The position numbers and the translations under genes are program-made. DNA of 64,000 bases from Neptunomonas sp. (GTDB lineage Bacteria > Pseudomonadota > Gammaproteobacteria > Pseudomonadales > Balneatricaceae). Location of the stretch: the NCBI RefSeq assembly GCF_016744175.1, contig NZ_JADGEV010000005.1, positions 18,240 to 82,239 of the forward strand, read 5' to 3'. Below the pieces are notes generated by a model, which was given only the letters and a program-made list of their open reading frames with translations, ran no database searches and was not told where the DNA came from. Shown here in pieces: positions 35,435 to 44,859 of this stretch (the first letter of the stretch is position 1; each line of letters begins with the position of its first letter).

Positions 35435-36510
35435 TTTTTTGTTGTACTTTTAGTATCGCTCTCAAATGAAGCACCAAACATTTCACCGATAGCTTTTGCT
35501 AGGCTATCACTGCGCTCCGGGCTTCTGAAAGCTTGTAGAATGAGTACCCGCATCACTGGAATAAACATCAAATCTGCCAATATACGAGAAAATCCGGTTT
35601 GCCCTGCTTCAGATATGGCAAGTTTCTCAAGGTATAGGCTCAGAAGCTCTGGATATTGCAGTGATAAATTGCACCGAGTAGCGATGGCAACCAGCACCTC
35701 TGCTTTTTGTGCGTAGGGCGACCTCAGTGTGTTGTGAATTGTTGCTTTTTTGGCTTCTTCATTGTGGCTATTTGATAGGCCGCGTAATAAGGAAGCTAAT
35801 AGGTTTACGTTACCGTTTTCTTGTTGTAAAAGTTGTTCTATGCGTTTTGATAGTGCTTGTGCGATACGGTGGTCTATCTCTATATGTTCAAGACAGGTGC
35901 AAAGGGCGCTAAGTGGTTCGGTTGGTAATTGTGGAATAGCATTCAGTAAATAAGCGCTATTGTTGCCCTCTTCTATACGAGCAGTTAAGTCTGCAATACC
36001 TTGATAACCAATTGAAGACCAATTCACCCACCCAATATCACCACTAAAGTATGTTTTTGTGTCGTTATAAAACTGGCTGGGAGGCTGGTTAATAATGACA
36101 GCAGACTGAGCATGAAACATTGCCATTTTTTCTTGGTCGGGAGTGAAAGAAAACGGGTTGTCTTTCAAGGCATCGTTGGTTTGGTCTAAGTTTTCTTTTT
36201 GTAACATCTGGCTAATGTTTTGCATTAAACGATTTAAAAAATCATCACGAACGGCTTGCACTAAAAAGCCTTGTTCGTCTAGTGGGAATTTCAAGAACCA
36301 AACAACGTTTTGTTGCTTATCTTTGGTGTTCCAAAGCATCAGTGCTAACCAAGCATGGTGCAGGTAAGGAGAGGGATAAGGGATCATTCCTTGTTCTAGT
36401 TTTTCAAATTGACCGCTGCTTATTTTTGAAATACGACGTCCCATATCAAAAATGCGAAATTGTGCTCCGCTATTGCGCAGGAGATCACTGATGCTATTGA
36501 ATTGGGACAT
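35431..36510 (-). CDS. DUF3549 family protein
   Basis: Conserved gammaproteobacterial protein of about 359 residues and unknown function. ATG 36510 (MSQFNSISDLLRNSG) follows GAGG by five bases and gives the family's usual N-terminus; the open frame extends to 36543. The features are an N-terminal FRIFDMGRRISKI segment, QNVVWFLKFPLDEQG and a helical, repeat-like C-terminal half. No signal peptide or membrane helix is seen. The Kef-type antiporter gene on the same strand lies 26 bases before the upstream limit of the frame. Confidence 0.85.
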   Translation of the reverse strand: MSQFNSISDLLRNSGAQFRIFDMGRRISKISSGQFEKLEQGMIPYPSPYLHHAWLALMLWNTKDKQQNVVWFLKFPLDEQGFLVQAVRDDFLNRLMQNISQMLQKENLDQTNDALKDNPFSFTPDQEKMAMFHAQSAVIINQPPSQFYNDTKTYFSGDIGWVNWSSIGYQGIADLTARIEEGNNSAYLLNAIPQLPTEPLSALCTCLEHIEIDHRIAQALSKRIEQLLQQENGNVNLLASLLRGLSNSHNEEAKKATIHNTLRSPYAQKAEVLVAIATRCNLSLQYPELLSLYLEKLAISEAGQTGFSRILADLMFIPVMRVLILQAFRSPERSDSLAKAIGEMFGASFESDTKSTTKN

Positions 36511-36569
36511 ACAAGCCTCGTTAACGATGATATAAAAAAGCACTATTTTATCAGTAACTGAAAGATTGT

Positions 36570-38552
36570 TCAGCCGCCTAATAGTTTACTTTCTATGAGT
36601 TCTTGCTTGTCAGCAGGCATTTGGACTATGAGGACATCACCTGCCAATAGTTTTGTATTGCCAGTCGGTTTTTGTAGAGATGTTTGTTGGCGACGTATTA
36701 GCTTAATACTGGAGTGGTAGTGTTCTAGCTCTTGTGCAGCGATGGATTGGTTGCAGGCTGCACTATCATGAGATAGAAAAATCGGGTGTAGGATGGTATT
36801 AGGGGCGCCTTCATCATCCACTTTTTTTGAACGTGTTCCGTGATAATAGCCTTGCAACATTTGATAGCGTTCACTACGTACTTTGCGGATGCGCTCACGA
36901 ATCTCTGGAGCAGGGATTTTTAGCATGGTTAATACATGAGAAACAAGCATTAAGCTTCCTTCTAATTTTTCAGGGATAACTTCGGTAGCACCAGCGTTTT
37001 GAAGTGCTTCCAGCATAGAGTCATCTCTTGTGCGTACTAGTATTGGCACATGTGTTAAATGATTCTGTAAGCTGTTTAGTGTTTTAAGTGCTTCCTCTTC
37101 CTCGGGGAAGGTAATAATAATCAGGTTGGCTCGATCTGCGCCAATTGATTTCATTATGTCATGGCGCTTAGCATCCCCGTAATAGATGCGCTCTCCAGCG
37201 GCAGCTGATTCCCTAACGCGAAGCGGGTCTGAATCTAAAATCACGTAGGGAATGTTAAGAGGCTTTAAAAAACGAGTGATAACTTGCCCAACACGGCCAT
37301 ATCCGCAAATAACAACATGGTTATTTAGTTCGTGTGTTTCCTGTTGAAGAGTATGCGTTAGCGTAAAGGGGTCAGGTGTTGATGGTAATTCCTGTGAATT
37401 CAAATAGTGTGATAATTTTCGCCCTAGAGTTATGAGCAGCGGGGTGCAAACCATACTGAGAATGATAGTAGAGGTGATCACAGAGTTGAGTTGTGAGCTA
37501 ACCAGATGATAGCTCATGGCGAGTGTTAGTAGGGCAAAACCAAATTCGCCTCCTTGAGAAAGGCTTAACCCTGCCCTAAAAGCATTCTTTAGGTCTTTAT
37601 GCAGTACAAAAGCTAGTCCAGTGGTGGTTAACGTTTTAAGCGTGAGTAAACTTGCTGTAATTAGGATTACCCAAAACCAGTTTTGTTGTAAGGCGACTAA
37701 GTTTAGTTGCATACCGACGGATACAAAAAACAACCCAAGGAGGAGGTCTCTAAAGGGGCGAATATCAGCTTCCAGTTGGTGTTTATAGCTACTCTCCCCA
37801 AGCATCATTCCTGCTAAAAAGCCTCCAAGAGCCATAGAAAGGCCCGCAGTATGAGTAAGCCATGCTGCGGTTAGTGCTGCGACCAATGCCATCATAACAA
37901 ACAGCTCATCAGAGTGGGCTTTAGCTGCTTCGTGAAACAGTGTCGGTAGTAATGTTCTTCCTAGCAGAAGAAGAATTAATAGTAAGGCAATACCTTCAAG
38001 CAGCATGATCATTAGGCTTTGTGTGTCTATGCCTTGTTGACCACTAAGGGATGGCACAATAATAAGAAAGAAAACTGCAGCTAGATCTTGGAATAACAAT
38101 ATCCCAATAGAGATTTGGCCGTGGCCTGTATTTAGTTCATTGGCTTGTATTAGTTCGCGCGTCACGATGGCCGTTGAAGACAAGGCTAAAGCACCTGAAA
38201 TGACAATGGCAGTTGCTAGAGGAATGTCTTGAAGTATGGCAATTAGTAAGATTAAAAGACTCGTACTTAAAACCTGTAGAAACCCCAGCCCAAATACTGT
38301 TTTTCGCATAGCAATCATGCGAGGTAATGAAAACTCTAACCCGAGCATAAATAACAGAAAAACTACGCCTAATTCACTGAGTAGGTGGATGGTGTCTGTA
38401 TACCCGACGAGGTTTAGAGAATACGGGCCAACAACAACGCCTACCAACAAATACGAGAGTATCGGAGGCAGCTGTAAATAACGCAGGCATGTTATGGCAA
38501 TGACTGCGCTGAGTAGAATAATTAAAAACTGCTCAAAAAAACTTTGGTCCAT
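36570..38552 (-). CDS. CPA2 monovalent cation:proton antiporter (KefB/YbaL-like)
   Basis: This 660-residue inner-membrane protein has 12 or so helices (about 1-385; signatures LPPILSYLLVGVVVGPY, LFLLMLGLEFSLP-like FLLFMLGLEFSLP, ALSSTAIVTREL and SLSQGGEFGFAL), then a TrkA-N/RCK nucleotide-binding domain (VVICGYGRVGQVITRFL, about 405-520) and a TrkA-C domain near the end (TKLLAGDVLIVQMP). It exports K+ or Na+ in exchange for protons. No KefF/KefG ancillary gene is adjacent, so the ion and gating are unresolved. Confidence 0.9.
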   Translation of the reverse strand: MDQSFFEQFLIILLSAVIAITCLRYLQLPPILSYLLVGVVVGPYSLNLVGYTDTIHLLSELGVVFLLFMLGLEFSLPRMIAMRKTVFGLGFLQVLSTSLLILLIAILQDIPLATAIVISGALALSSTAIVTRELIQANELNTGHGQISIGILLFQDLAAVFFLIIVPSLSGQQGIDTQSLMIMLLEGIALLLILLLLGRTLLPTLFHEAAKAHSDELFVMMALVAALTAAWLTHTAGLSMALGGFLAGMMLGESSYKHQLEADIRPFRDLLLGLFFVSVGMQLNLVALQQNWFWVILITASLLTLKTLTTTGLAFVLHKDLKNAFRAGLSLSQGGEFGFALLTLAMSYHLVSSQLNSVITSTIILSMVCTPLLITLGRKLSHYLNSQELPSTPDPFTLTHTLQQETHELNNHVVICGYGRVGQVITRFLKPLNIPYVILDSDPLRVRESAAAGERIYYGDAKRHDIMKSIGADRANLIIITFPEEEEALKTLNSLQNHLTHVPILVRTRDDSMLEALQNAGATEVIPEKLEGSLMLVSHVLTMLKIPAPEIRERIRKVRSERYQMLQGYYHGTRSKKVDDEGAPNTILHPIFLSHDSAACNQSIAAQELEHYHSSIKLIRRQQTSLQKPTGNTKLLAGDVLIVQMPADKQELIESKLLGG

Positions 38553-39080
38553 TGTTAATGGCCTTAGTCAGAAACGTAGAATCGTTACTTTCACTTATAT
38601 CATGTACGTCATAAAAGCATAGCAAGAATTTAAAGCCGAAGCTTGTCGTCCCTAGTGAGGAAGCTTGATCGCTCAAGGGAAGCACTATGTTTCTCAACAT
38701 AGATAGTCTTTTCTTTTTTATAGGAGGGCTAGGTACTATTTTTCATTAACCTAGATATCTGTCAGGCATATTGAAAGCGAAGTAATAAAAAAGGATAGGC
38801 ACTCATTATGGACAAAGGAATAGGTATTGCAGGGATTATGCATGTCATGATAATTGCGAGGAAGAAACTAGCTGTAGCCTCTCCCGTAGATAGTAAATCA
38901 TTACGAGCAATGCCAGAGCAGTTATATTCTTACTATACTAATGTCGTGCTTTTAACTAGTCGTGCTTGTGAGTTAGTTTTATCTTTAATTACATAAGAAT
39001 GATTTATTTGATTTTTTCTGTTGGATCGATACGGATTGATAAAAAAAAGCTAAACTAAACAGTATATTAGTCTTAGGGAC
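38553..39080. other. 528-bp region without a convincing gene
   Basis: Two GAAGCTTG copies (38638-38645 and 38660-38667) are present. A 7-bp hairpin (CTATGTT-TCTC-AACATAG, 38685-38702) is followed by T-rich sequence and resembles a plus-strand terminator with no gene upstream. A 62-codon frame at 38808-38996 has a poorly spaced ribosome site and unremarkable composition. The last 80 bases before 39081 are AT-rich and probably hold the promoter of the DUF1538 operon. Confidence 0.5.
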
Positions 39081-39827
39081 GTGTTAAGGAAATTGAAAGT
39101 AGGAATGGTCGCACTTTTTCGTTCAATGTTAGGTAGTTTAAGAGATTTACTGCCAATTATTCTTGTTATTGCCTTTTTTCAGCTACTTGTGCTGCAACAG
39201 CCCATACCTGACTTTTTAGGGTTGGTGATAGGTTTGTTGTGTGTCGTCTTGGGGCTGACATTCTTTATTTTTGGGTTGGAAATGGGATTGTTTCCGATCG
39301 GTGAAAGCATGGCTCATGCATTCGCCCGAAAAGGTAGTGTCTTTTGGTTGCTCGCTTTTGCTTTTTTATTGGGGTTTGGTACAACCATCGCCGAACCCGC
39401 GTTAATAGCGGTGGCCGCTGAGGCGGCTACTGTTGCTGCGGAAGGGGGGATGATAGCCATTGATAAAGCAGCACAAGAAAGCTATGCCTCGGGCCTGCGC
39501 CTAACCGTTGCGTTTTCTGTAGGCTTGGCGATTGTTTTGGGGGTGCTAAGAATTCTAAAAGGCTGGTCTATTCAGTGGATGATCATCGGTGGGTACCTTT
39601 TAGTTGTTATTATGACTATGCTGGCTCCCAAAGAAATCATTGGTATTGCCTATGATTCAGGAGGTGTTACAACCTCTACTATAACGGTGCCTTTGGTAAC
39701 TGCTTTAGGGGTTGGATTAGCGTCTGCTATTGAGGGACGTAATCCTATGATAGATGGCTTTGGTTTGATCGCATTTGCCTCATTAACGCCGATGATTTTT
39801 GTGATGGCTTACGGCATGGTGATTTGA
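39081..39827 (+). CDS. DUF1538 membrane protein A (UmpA-like)
   Basis: This 248-residue inner-membrane protein has about seven to eight helices. It carries two family hallmarks also present in its neighbour: [12 protein letters not shown] and [20 protein letters not shown], followed by [17 protein letters not shown]1538 pair (UmpAB) from Halomonas has been reported as a two-component Na+(K+)/H+ antiporter, so cation exchange is the leading hypothesis. The start is uncertain: GTG 39081 has an AGGGA too close, and TTG 39093 or ATG 39105 are alternatives. The stop overlaps the next ATG (TGATG). Confidence 0.85.
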   Translation: MLRKLKVGMVALFRSMLGSLRDLLPIILVIAFFQLLVLQQPIPDFLGLVIGLLCVVLGLTFFIFGLEMGLFPIGESMAHAFARKGSVFWLLAFAFLLGFGTTIAEPALIAVAAEAATVAAEGGMIAIDKAAQESYASGLRLTVAFSVGLAIVLGVLRILKGWSIQWMIIGGYLLVVIMTMLAPKEIIGIAYDSGGVTTSTITVPLVTALGVGLASAIEGRNPMIDGFGLIAFASLTPMIFVMAYGMVI

Positions 39828-40636
39828 TGTTGGGTTTATTGAATGAGTTTTGGGTTGTACTTCAATCAACCGTTAGGGATGTTATCCCTATTGCCGTGAT
39901 ACTGTTTGGTTTTCAATTTCTGGTTATTCGTAGGCGTATTCCTAATCTTAAAAAAGTCATTATTGGTTTTGTCTATGTACTAGTCGGCTTGGCTCTATTC
40001 TTGTTAGGGCTGGAAAAGGCTCTGTTTCCTATTGGTCGACTTATGGCTGAACAGCTGACAAATCCTGATTTTCTTCGCCAATGGGGGTCCTCTGTTGGTG
40101 ATGTGCTGCACTGGAGCGATTATTACTGGGTATATATTTTTGCTTTTGCTATTGGTGCGAGTACTACAATAGCCGAGCCTTCACTCATTGCTGTTGCGAT
40201 TAAAGCCAATGAAGTATCCGGTGGTGCAATTGGTGTATGGGGTTTACGTTTAGCTGTTGCTTTAGGCGTGGCTGTCGGCATTTCATTGGGGGCATGGCGA
40301 ATCGTTACAGGTTACCCAATTCATTGGTTTATTATCAGTGGCTACATTGTTGTGGTGACACAAACTATGTTTGCGCCTAAGTTAATTATCCCGCTTGCTT
40401 ATGACTCTGGTGGTGTAACTACCTCGACAGTTACAGTGCCGTTGGTGGCTGCGCTAGGTCTTGGCTTGGCTGAAACTGTACCGGGGCGCAGTGCTTTAAT
40501 TGATGGTTTTGGTCTGATTGCTTTTGCTAGTTTGTTTCCTATTATTACCGTAATGGGTTACGCGCAAATGATTGAATGGATGGAAAAACGTGCTAAGAAA
40601 AGCGAGTCTGCCAGTTTGGCTGGCAGCAAGGAGTGA
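39827..40636 (+). CDS. DUF1538 membrane protein B (UmpB-like)
   Basis: This second subunit of 269 residues is homologous to the preceding protein, with ASTTIAEPSLIAVA and [20 protein letters not shown] at matching positions. It adds an extra loop after the fourth helix (EQLTNPDFLRQWGSSVGDVLHW) and a charged C-terminal tail (EWMEKRAKKSES). ATG 39827 overlaps the previous stop by one base; the upstream TTG at 39824 is not needed. Tight coupling and shared motifs indicate a heteromeric transporter. Confidence 0.87.
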   Translation: MLGLLNEFWVVLQSTVRDVIPIAVILFGFQFLVIRRRIPNLKKVIIGFVYVLVGLALFLLGLEKALFPIGRLMAEQLTNPDFLRQWGSSVGDVLHWSDYYWVYIFAFAIGASTTIAEPSLIAVAIKANEVSGGAIGVWGLRLAVALGVAVGISLGAWRIVTGYPIHWFIISGYIVVVTQTMFAPKLIIPLAYDSGGVTTSTVTVPLVAALGLGLAETVPGRSALIDGFGLIAFASLFPIITVMGYAQMIEWMEKRAKKSESASLAGSKE

Positions 40637-40640
40637 ATAG

Positions 40641-40991
40641 ATGCATTTCAAACTTTTGTTGGTGTTTGTAGAAGACAGTAAAACCGATACAGTGATGAAG
40701 GCTGCACGAGAAGCGGGAGCGACAGGGGCAACTATTATTAACAACGCCAGAGGAGAGGGGGTCGTTAAGACCAAGACTTTTTTTGGTTTGTCCTTAGAAA
40801 CTCAGCGTGATGTATTGTTGTTTATTGTTGAGGAGCACCTAAGTCGTAAGATTTTAGAAACTATCTCAGACGTTGCTGGTTTTGATGAGGCCCCAGGGCG
40901 AGGAATCGCTATTCAACTAGACGTTGAAGATGCAGTAGGTGTGGCGCACCAAATAGAAGCATTGTCTGATGTGGTGGAGGAAGAGCTATGA
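40641..40991 (+). CDS. PII-like signalling protein
   Basis: This 116-residue protein has the PII core: an opening strand FKLLLVFVEDSK, AAREAGATGATIINNARGEG, and the B-loop and final strand APGRGIAIQLDVEDAVGV. The T-loop is short and lacks the GHTELYRG segment and the uridylylated Tyr of GlnB/GlnK, so it belongs to the diverged PII-like group and is probably not a GlnD target. It lies in an operon with two DUF1538 membrane proteins and a CBS protein, so it likely gates the transporter by nucleotide binding. AAGGAG precedes the ATG by eight bases. Confidence 0.85.
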   Translation: MHFKLLLVFVEDSKTDTVMKAAREAGATGATIINNARGEGVVKTKTFFGLSLETQRDVLLFIVEEHLSRKILETISDVAGFDEAPGRGIAIQLDVEDAVGVAHQIEALSDVVEEEL

Positions 40992-41389
40992 GCCGCGAAC
41001 ATACCATTGTGCGCGTACGTGATGTAATGACCCAAGATTATGGAATGGTTGATGGGTTAACGACTATTCGTGAGGCTTTGGATATTTTCAAGGCCCGTAA
41101 GGCGTCTGTCTTAATTATTAATAAGCGCCACGATGACGATGAGTATGGTATTTTGCTTATCTCTGACATAGCTAAGCAGGTGGTAGCGAAAGACCGAGCT
41201 CCTGAACGAGTGAATGTTTATGAGGTGATGGCAAAGCCGGTTGTAGCTGTAGATCCGCAAATGGATGTGAAGTATTGCGCTAGGTTGTTTGAGAACTTCG
41301 GCTTATCTACTGCACCGGTCATTCAAGATGGGGCTGTCATGGGTGTTGTTAGTTACAATGAAATTGTATTGGAAGGTTTGCGCTTGTAA
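40988..41389 (+). CDS. CBS-domain protein of the DUF1538-PII operon
   Basis: A tandem CBS pair in 133 residues: VRDVMTQDYGMVDGLTTIREALDIFKARKASVLIINKR and VYEVMAKPVVAVDPQMDVKYCARLFENFGLSTAPVIQDGAVMGVVSYNEIV. The start overlaps the PII-like stop (ATGA) and follows a strong GGAGG. It is a likely adenine-nucleotide sensor acting with the PII-like protein on the transporter. Confidence 0.88.
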   Translation: MSREHTIVRVRDVMTQDYGMVDGLTTIREALDIFKARKASVLIINKRHDDDEYGILLISDIAKQVVAKDRAPERVNVYEVMAKPVVAVDPQMDVKYCARLFENFGLSTAPVIQDGAVMGVVSYNEIVLEGLRL

Positions 41390-41425
41390 TTATACAAGCA
41401 GTGACTTGCCGATATGAACTTTGAA

Positions 41426-41458
41426 AGTTACAGCAGACTCTGGTTCTCTGCTGTAACT
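41426..41458. terminator. Long hairpin between convergent operons
   Basis: A perfect 12-bp stem (AGTTACAGCAGA / TCTGCTGTAACT) with a 9-nt loop lies between the CBS gene and yqcC. The flanking T-tract is broken, but the position suits a shared terminator. Confidence 0.65.
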
Positions 41459-41467
41459 ATTCTCGTT

Positions 41468-41797
41468 CTAATGAGCAGTACGTAAACAGTTATCTAGTTG
41501 TAAAATTAAACCAAGCAAGGTTGTTGTATCTTGCTCGGCACGCTTGAATGCCTCTTCGGCCATCGAAAACATATCACTATTGTTAGGTAGTGGGACTTTA
41601 GACTGGGCCATGCTTTCTAGCTTTGGCAGCATTATCCATTGTATCCATTCGCAAAATGTTAGCGTATCAACACAAAAAGGCTGGGTACTGCTAAGGGCTT
41701 CATCAGCCGGGGGCGTAGACTGCCATAATTTCTTAAGTGCCATTTCGCTTGAAATGGCATTAAGAATGTTTAAGAGTTCGTCATGTTGATCTTTCAT
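41468..41797 (-). CDS. yqcC: YqcC family protein (DUF446)
   Basis: This 109-residue all-helical protein closely follows E. coli YqcC: the [27 protein letters not shown] block corresponds to STQPFFMDTMEPLEWLQWVLIPRM, followed by [16 protein letters not shown]. In E. coli it adjoins truC; here it overlaps the DAHP synthase gene by four bases and is co-transcribed with it. Function unknown. Confidence 0.9.
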   Translation of the reverse strand: MKDQHDELLNILNAISSEMALKKLWQSTPPADEALSSTQPFCVDTLTFCEWIQWIMLPKLESMAQSKVPLPNNSDMFSMAEEAFKRAEQDTTTLLGLILQLDNCLRTAH

Positions 41798-43149
41798 GAC
41801 TGACTTCTTGCAGCTTTCATTGTGTCAGTAATCATGAAAGCAAGTTCTAGTGCTTGCTCTCCATTAAGTCGAGGGTCACAGAAAGTGTCATATTGATGCG
41901 CTAAACCTTCTTCAGTAATCTTAAATGCACCACCGATACATTCAGTAACGTTATTGCCCGTCATCTCTAAGTGAACACCACCTGCGTGTGTTCCTTCGGC
42001 ACGATGAACTGCAAAGAAGCCTTGGATTTCTTCCAGAATAGCGTCAACACTGCGGGTTTTGTAACCGCTAGTCGCTGTCATGGTATTTCCATGCATTGGA
42101 TCAGAGCTCCATACTACATGGCGCCCTTCACTTTTGACTGTTCTTACTAAAGGCGCCAGTTTATCGGTAATTTGTTTGGCGCCCATCCGAGCAATCAGTG
42201 TTATGCGCCCAGGCAAGTTGTTGGGGTTTAGTATGTCTAACAGCTGGATGAGGTCATCTGGTGCTGTGGTTGGACCTACTTTGATACCAATTGGATTTTG
42301 TACACCGCGTAGAAACTCAACATGAGCATGATCGGCTTGGCGTGTTCTGTCACCAATCCAGAGCATGTGAGCAGAACAGTCATACCAATCTTGGCTTATG
42401 CTGTCTTGGCGAGTAAGCGCTTGCTCGTAGCCTAGTAATAACGCCTCATGAGAGGTATAAACCGCCGTTTCATTGATCTGCGAAGTGTTCTCTGCATGAA
42501 TGCCACACGCCTCCATGAAGGCGAGAGTTTGATCAATTTGGTCGGCCATGTGTTGGTATTTTTCACCCAATGGGCTTTTTGCTACAAAGCCAAGGTTCCA
42601 GCGGTGTACCTGGTGCAAATCAGCAAAGCCGCCTTGAGCAAAAGCACGTAGAAGATTAAGCGTGGCTGCTGATTGATTGTATGCTTTTAATAGACGCTCT
42701 GGATCTGGGATGCGTGCTTCGGGTGTGAAGGCGTTATCATTGATGATGTCGCCGCGGTAAGTAGGCAATGTAATGCCATCTTTTGTCTCAACATCAGAAG
42801 AGCGAGGTTTGGCAAATTGTCCTGCCATACGTCCTACTTTAATCACAGGAACACTGCCTGCAAATGTCATGACGACAGCCATTTGTAATAAGACTTTAAA
42901 TGTATCGCGAATTTTATTGGCATTAAACTCGGTAAAGGTTTCGGCACAATCACCGCCTTGAAGTAAAAAGGCTTTACCTTGTGATACCTGTTCGAGTTTT
43001 TTGTGTAATGAGCGGATTTCGCCCGCAAACACCAAGGGAGGAAAGTCTGCCAACTGTTGTTCTACAAGACGAACCTTGTTGGCGTCTGCGTAGGTTGGTT
43101 GTTGTACAATGGGTTTGTTTCTCCAGCTGCTTGGGGTCCAGATAGTCAT
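41794..43149 (-). CDS. Class II 3-deoxy-7-phosphoheptulonate synthase
   Basis: This enzyme joins PEP and erythrose 4-phosphate, the first step of aromatic amino-acid synthesis. It has the plant/Mycobacterium-type class II sequence of about 450 residues: [12 protein letters not shown] with the metal Cys, [36 protein letters not shown] and GGVHLEMTG. No sequence similarity to E. coli AroFGH type is visible, as expected for class II. Translation appears coupled to yqcC downstream. Confidence 0.95.
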   Translation of the reverse strand: MTIWTPSSWRNKPIVQQPTYADANKVRLVEQQLADFPPLVFAGEIRSLHKKLEQVSQGKAFLLQGGDCAETFTEFNANKIRDTFKVLLQMAVVMTFAGSVPVIKVGRMAGQFAKPRSSDVETKDGITLPTYRGDIINDNAFTPEARIPDPERLLKAYNQSAATLNLLRAFAQGGFADLHQVHRWNLGFVAKSPLGEKYQHMADQIDQTLAFMEACGIHAENTSQINETAVYTSHEALLLGYEQALTRQDSISQDWYDCSAHMLWIGDRTRQADHAHVEFLRGVQNPIGIKVGPTTAPDDLIQLLDILNPNNLPGRITLIARMGAKQITDKLAPLVRTVKSEGRHVVWSSDPMHGNTMTATSGYKTRSVDAILEEIQGFFAVHRAEGTHAGGVHLEMTGNNVTECIGGAFKITEEGLAHQYDTFCDPRLNGEQALELAFMITDTMKAARSQS

Positions 43150-43371
43150 GGTGATCCGTCTATATCATCAGGGTTTATAAGAGCAACACAGTGTAAGGAA
43201 TCATCACTAATAAACAAGTGTTGAAGTCATGAAATGTGTTTGAGAAGAGTTGATAGTGCCTGTAGTAAGGGTTTAAGCAGGTATAAAGCTCATTTCTAGC
43301 GCTGCTATGGTGTAACCTTTGGGTCATTTTAAGCAAATTAATCATCATAAAATTGCAACGAGGGTAATGGT

Positions 43372-43758
43372 ATGTCGAGAGAAGATTATGAAAATGGGTT
43401 AAAGGTCCGTACAGAAGTGATGGGTGAGGAGTTCGTTCAGCGTGCTATCGACAATACAACCGAGCTAACGCAGCCTGTTCAGGATTGGATAAATGAGCAT
43501 GCTTGGGGATCTACTTGGCAGCGCGATGGCTTGCCTCGAAGTACTCGCTCTCTGGTTACTATTGGTATGCTGGCTGCGCTTAAGGCACCGGCAGAATTGA
43601 AAGGGCATGTTCGAGGCGCGCTGAATAATGGTTGCACACCGAAAGAGATCCAAGAAGTGTTATTGCACTCCATTGTGTATTGCGGTGCACCGGCAGCTCA
43701 AGAAGCATTTAGAGCAGCTAAAGAAGCGCTAGATGAATATGAAGCGAGTAATAAATAA
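43372..43758 (+). CDS. Carboxymuconolactone decarboxylase family protein
   Basis: This 128-residue all-alpha protein resembles 4-carboxymuconolactone decarboxylase (PcaC): FVQRAIDNTTELTQPVQDWINEHAWGSTWQRDGLPRSTRSL and GALNNGCTPKEIQEVLLHSIVYCGAPAAQEAFRAA. PcaC decarboxylates a beta-ketoadipate-pathway intermediate, but no pca gene is near, so the substrate is uncertain. GAGGGTAATGGT precedes the ATG. Confidence 0.85.
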   Translation: MSREDYENGLKVRTEVMGEEFVQRAIDNTTELTQPVQDWINEHAWGSTWQRDGLPRSTRSLVTIGMLAALKAPAELKGHVRGALNNGCTPKEIQEVLLHSIVYCGAPAAQEAFRAAKEALDEYEASNK

Positions 43759-43779
43759 ATTGTTAAGTGGTCTGTTGTT

Positions 43780-43812
43780 CAATAACTCTGTGTACTGATT
43801 ACAGAGTTATTG
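43780..43812. terminator. Long hairpin between convergent genes
   Basis: A perfect 12-bp stem (CAATAACTCTGT / ACAGAGTTATTG) with a 9-nt loop separates the decarboxylase-family gene and metR. Confidence 0.65.
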
Positions 43813-43843
43813 ATGTGTGATGGCAGATATAAACAAAGCTTAT

Positions 43844-44758
43844 CTACGCCGACTTTATACCTGTTAGTGTGCTAAAGGAGACCTCTTTAGCGGTGCTTAA
43901 GAAGTCGACCATAAATTCAGCGTTTTTTTGGTCTTTGCGAATAGCGGCATAAAGTGTGCACCAAACGCCTTTTTCTCCTAGAGGTCTTGCTACCACATAT
44001 TCACGCTGTAAATATTCATGTAGTGCCCAGTTAGGCAGTGCGGCAACCCCTCGTCCACTGGCTACTAACTGGAGAATCATTAGCGTAAGCTCAGCAGTGC
44101 GAATAGCGTGGGGCTCAACAGAAGCCGGTTCAAGAAAGCGAGTAAATAGGTCAAGTCGGTTTTGGTCGACGGGATAAGTAATGACAGTTTCGTGTGCTAA
44201 ATCTTGTGCTTGTATGAACTTGCGTGAAATTAATTTGTGGCGTTTGCTGAGTGCTAAAACAGACTCGTAGCTAAAAAGAGGAATGTAAGTAATACCATTT
44301 CGTTCTTCGGGATCGGAGGTTATAACTAAATCTAAATCGCCTCGAGCTAGTGCGGGTAATGGCTGAAAAGTGAAGCCGCTAGATAAATCCATTTCTACTT
44401 CGGGCCAATTTTGGCGAAAACGATCAATGGTAGGCATTAGCCAGTCAAAGCAGCTATGGCAGTCAATACTAATGTTTAATCGTCCTGTTTCACCTCCGGC
44501 AAGGCGGGCTATATCCCTTTCTGAGTTACGTATCATTGGCAGAACATCGTCAGCTAGTGTTAGTAGTCGTTGTCCTGCAGAGGTGAAACAAATTGGTTTT
44601 GTTTTGCGTATGAATAACGAACAATTAAGCCGGTCTTCCAAATCTTTAATCTGGTGGGATAGGGCTGATTGTGTAAGGTGAACGCGTTCGGCTGCTTCGA
44701 CTAAGCTGCCAGCATCCCTTAAGGCTGAAAGTGTTTTGAGATGTCTTAATTCAATCAT
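43844..44758 (-). CDS. metR: LysR-type regulator MetR
   Basis: This 304-residue LysR regulator follows E. coli MetR along its length: MIELRHLKTLSALRDAGSLVEAAERVHLTQSALSHQIKDLE (HTH), then ISIDCHSCFDWLMPTIDRFRQNWPEVEMDLSSGFTF and TYPVDQNRLDLFTRFLEPA in the effector domain. MetR uses homocysteine to control metE, metH and related genes. No met gene is divergent from it here, so its targets lie elsewhere. Confidence 0.93.
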   Translation of the reverse strand: MIELRHLKTLSALRDAGSLVEAAERVHLTQSALSHQIKDLEDRLNCSLFIRKTKPICFTSAGQRLLTLADDVLPMIRNSERDIARLAGGETGRLNISIDCHSCFDWLMPTIDRFRQNWPEVEMDLSSGFTFQPLPALARGDLDLVITSDPEERNGITYIPLFSYESVLALSKRHKLISRKFIQAQDLAHETVITYPVDQNRLDLFTRFLEPASVEPHAIRTAELTLMILQLVASGRGVAALPNWALHEYLQREYVVARPLGEKGVWCTLYAAIRKDQKNAEFMVDFLSTAKEVSFSTLTGIKSA

Positions 44759-44817
44759 GCATCAGTCCTGAAATAGAGCTGTATGAAATACCAGATATTC
44801 ACAGTGTAGACGGAAAA

Positions 44818-44825
44818 GGGGGGGG
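44818..44825. repeat. G8 homopolymer tract upstream of metR
   Basis: Eight consecutive G bases lie 60 bp upstream of the metR start codon and directly after the argF terminator stem. Tracts of this length can slip during replication. Confidence 0.8.
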
Positions 44826-44853
44826 ACGGCCAATCTTAGTGTCGATCGGCCGT
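44826..44853 (-). terminator. Hairpin terminator after argF
   Basis: ACGGCCAATC pairs with GATCGGCCGT (one wobble, 8-nt loop) just downstream of the argF stop. On the minus strand a C8 tract and then TTTT follow. Confidence 0.6.
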
Positions 44854-44859
44854 TTACTC

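Noticed and set aside
38808-38996. 62-codon frame in the intergenic region
   Set aside because: The ribosome site is 13 bases away, there is no recognisable domain, and composition is not gene-like.
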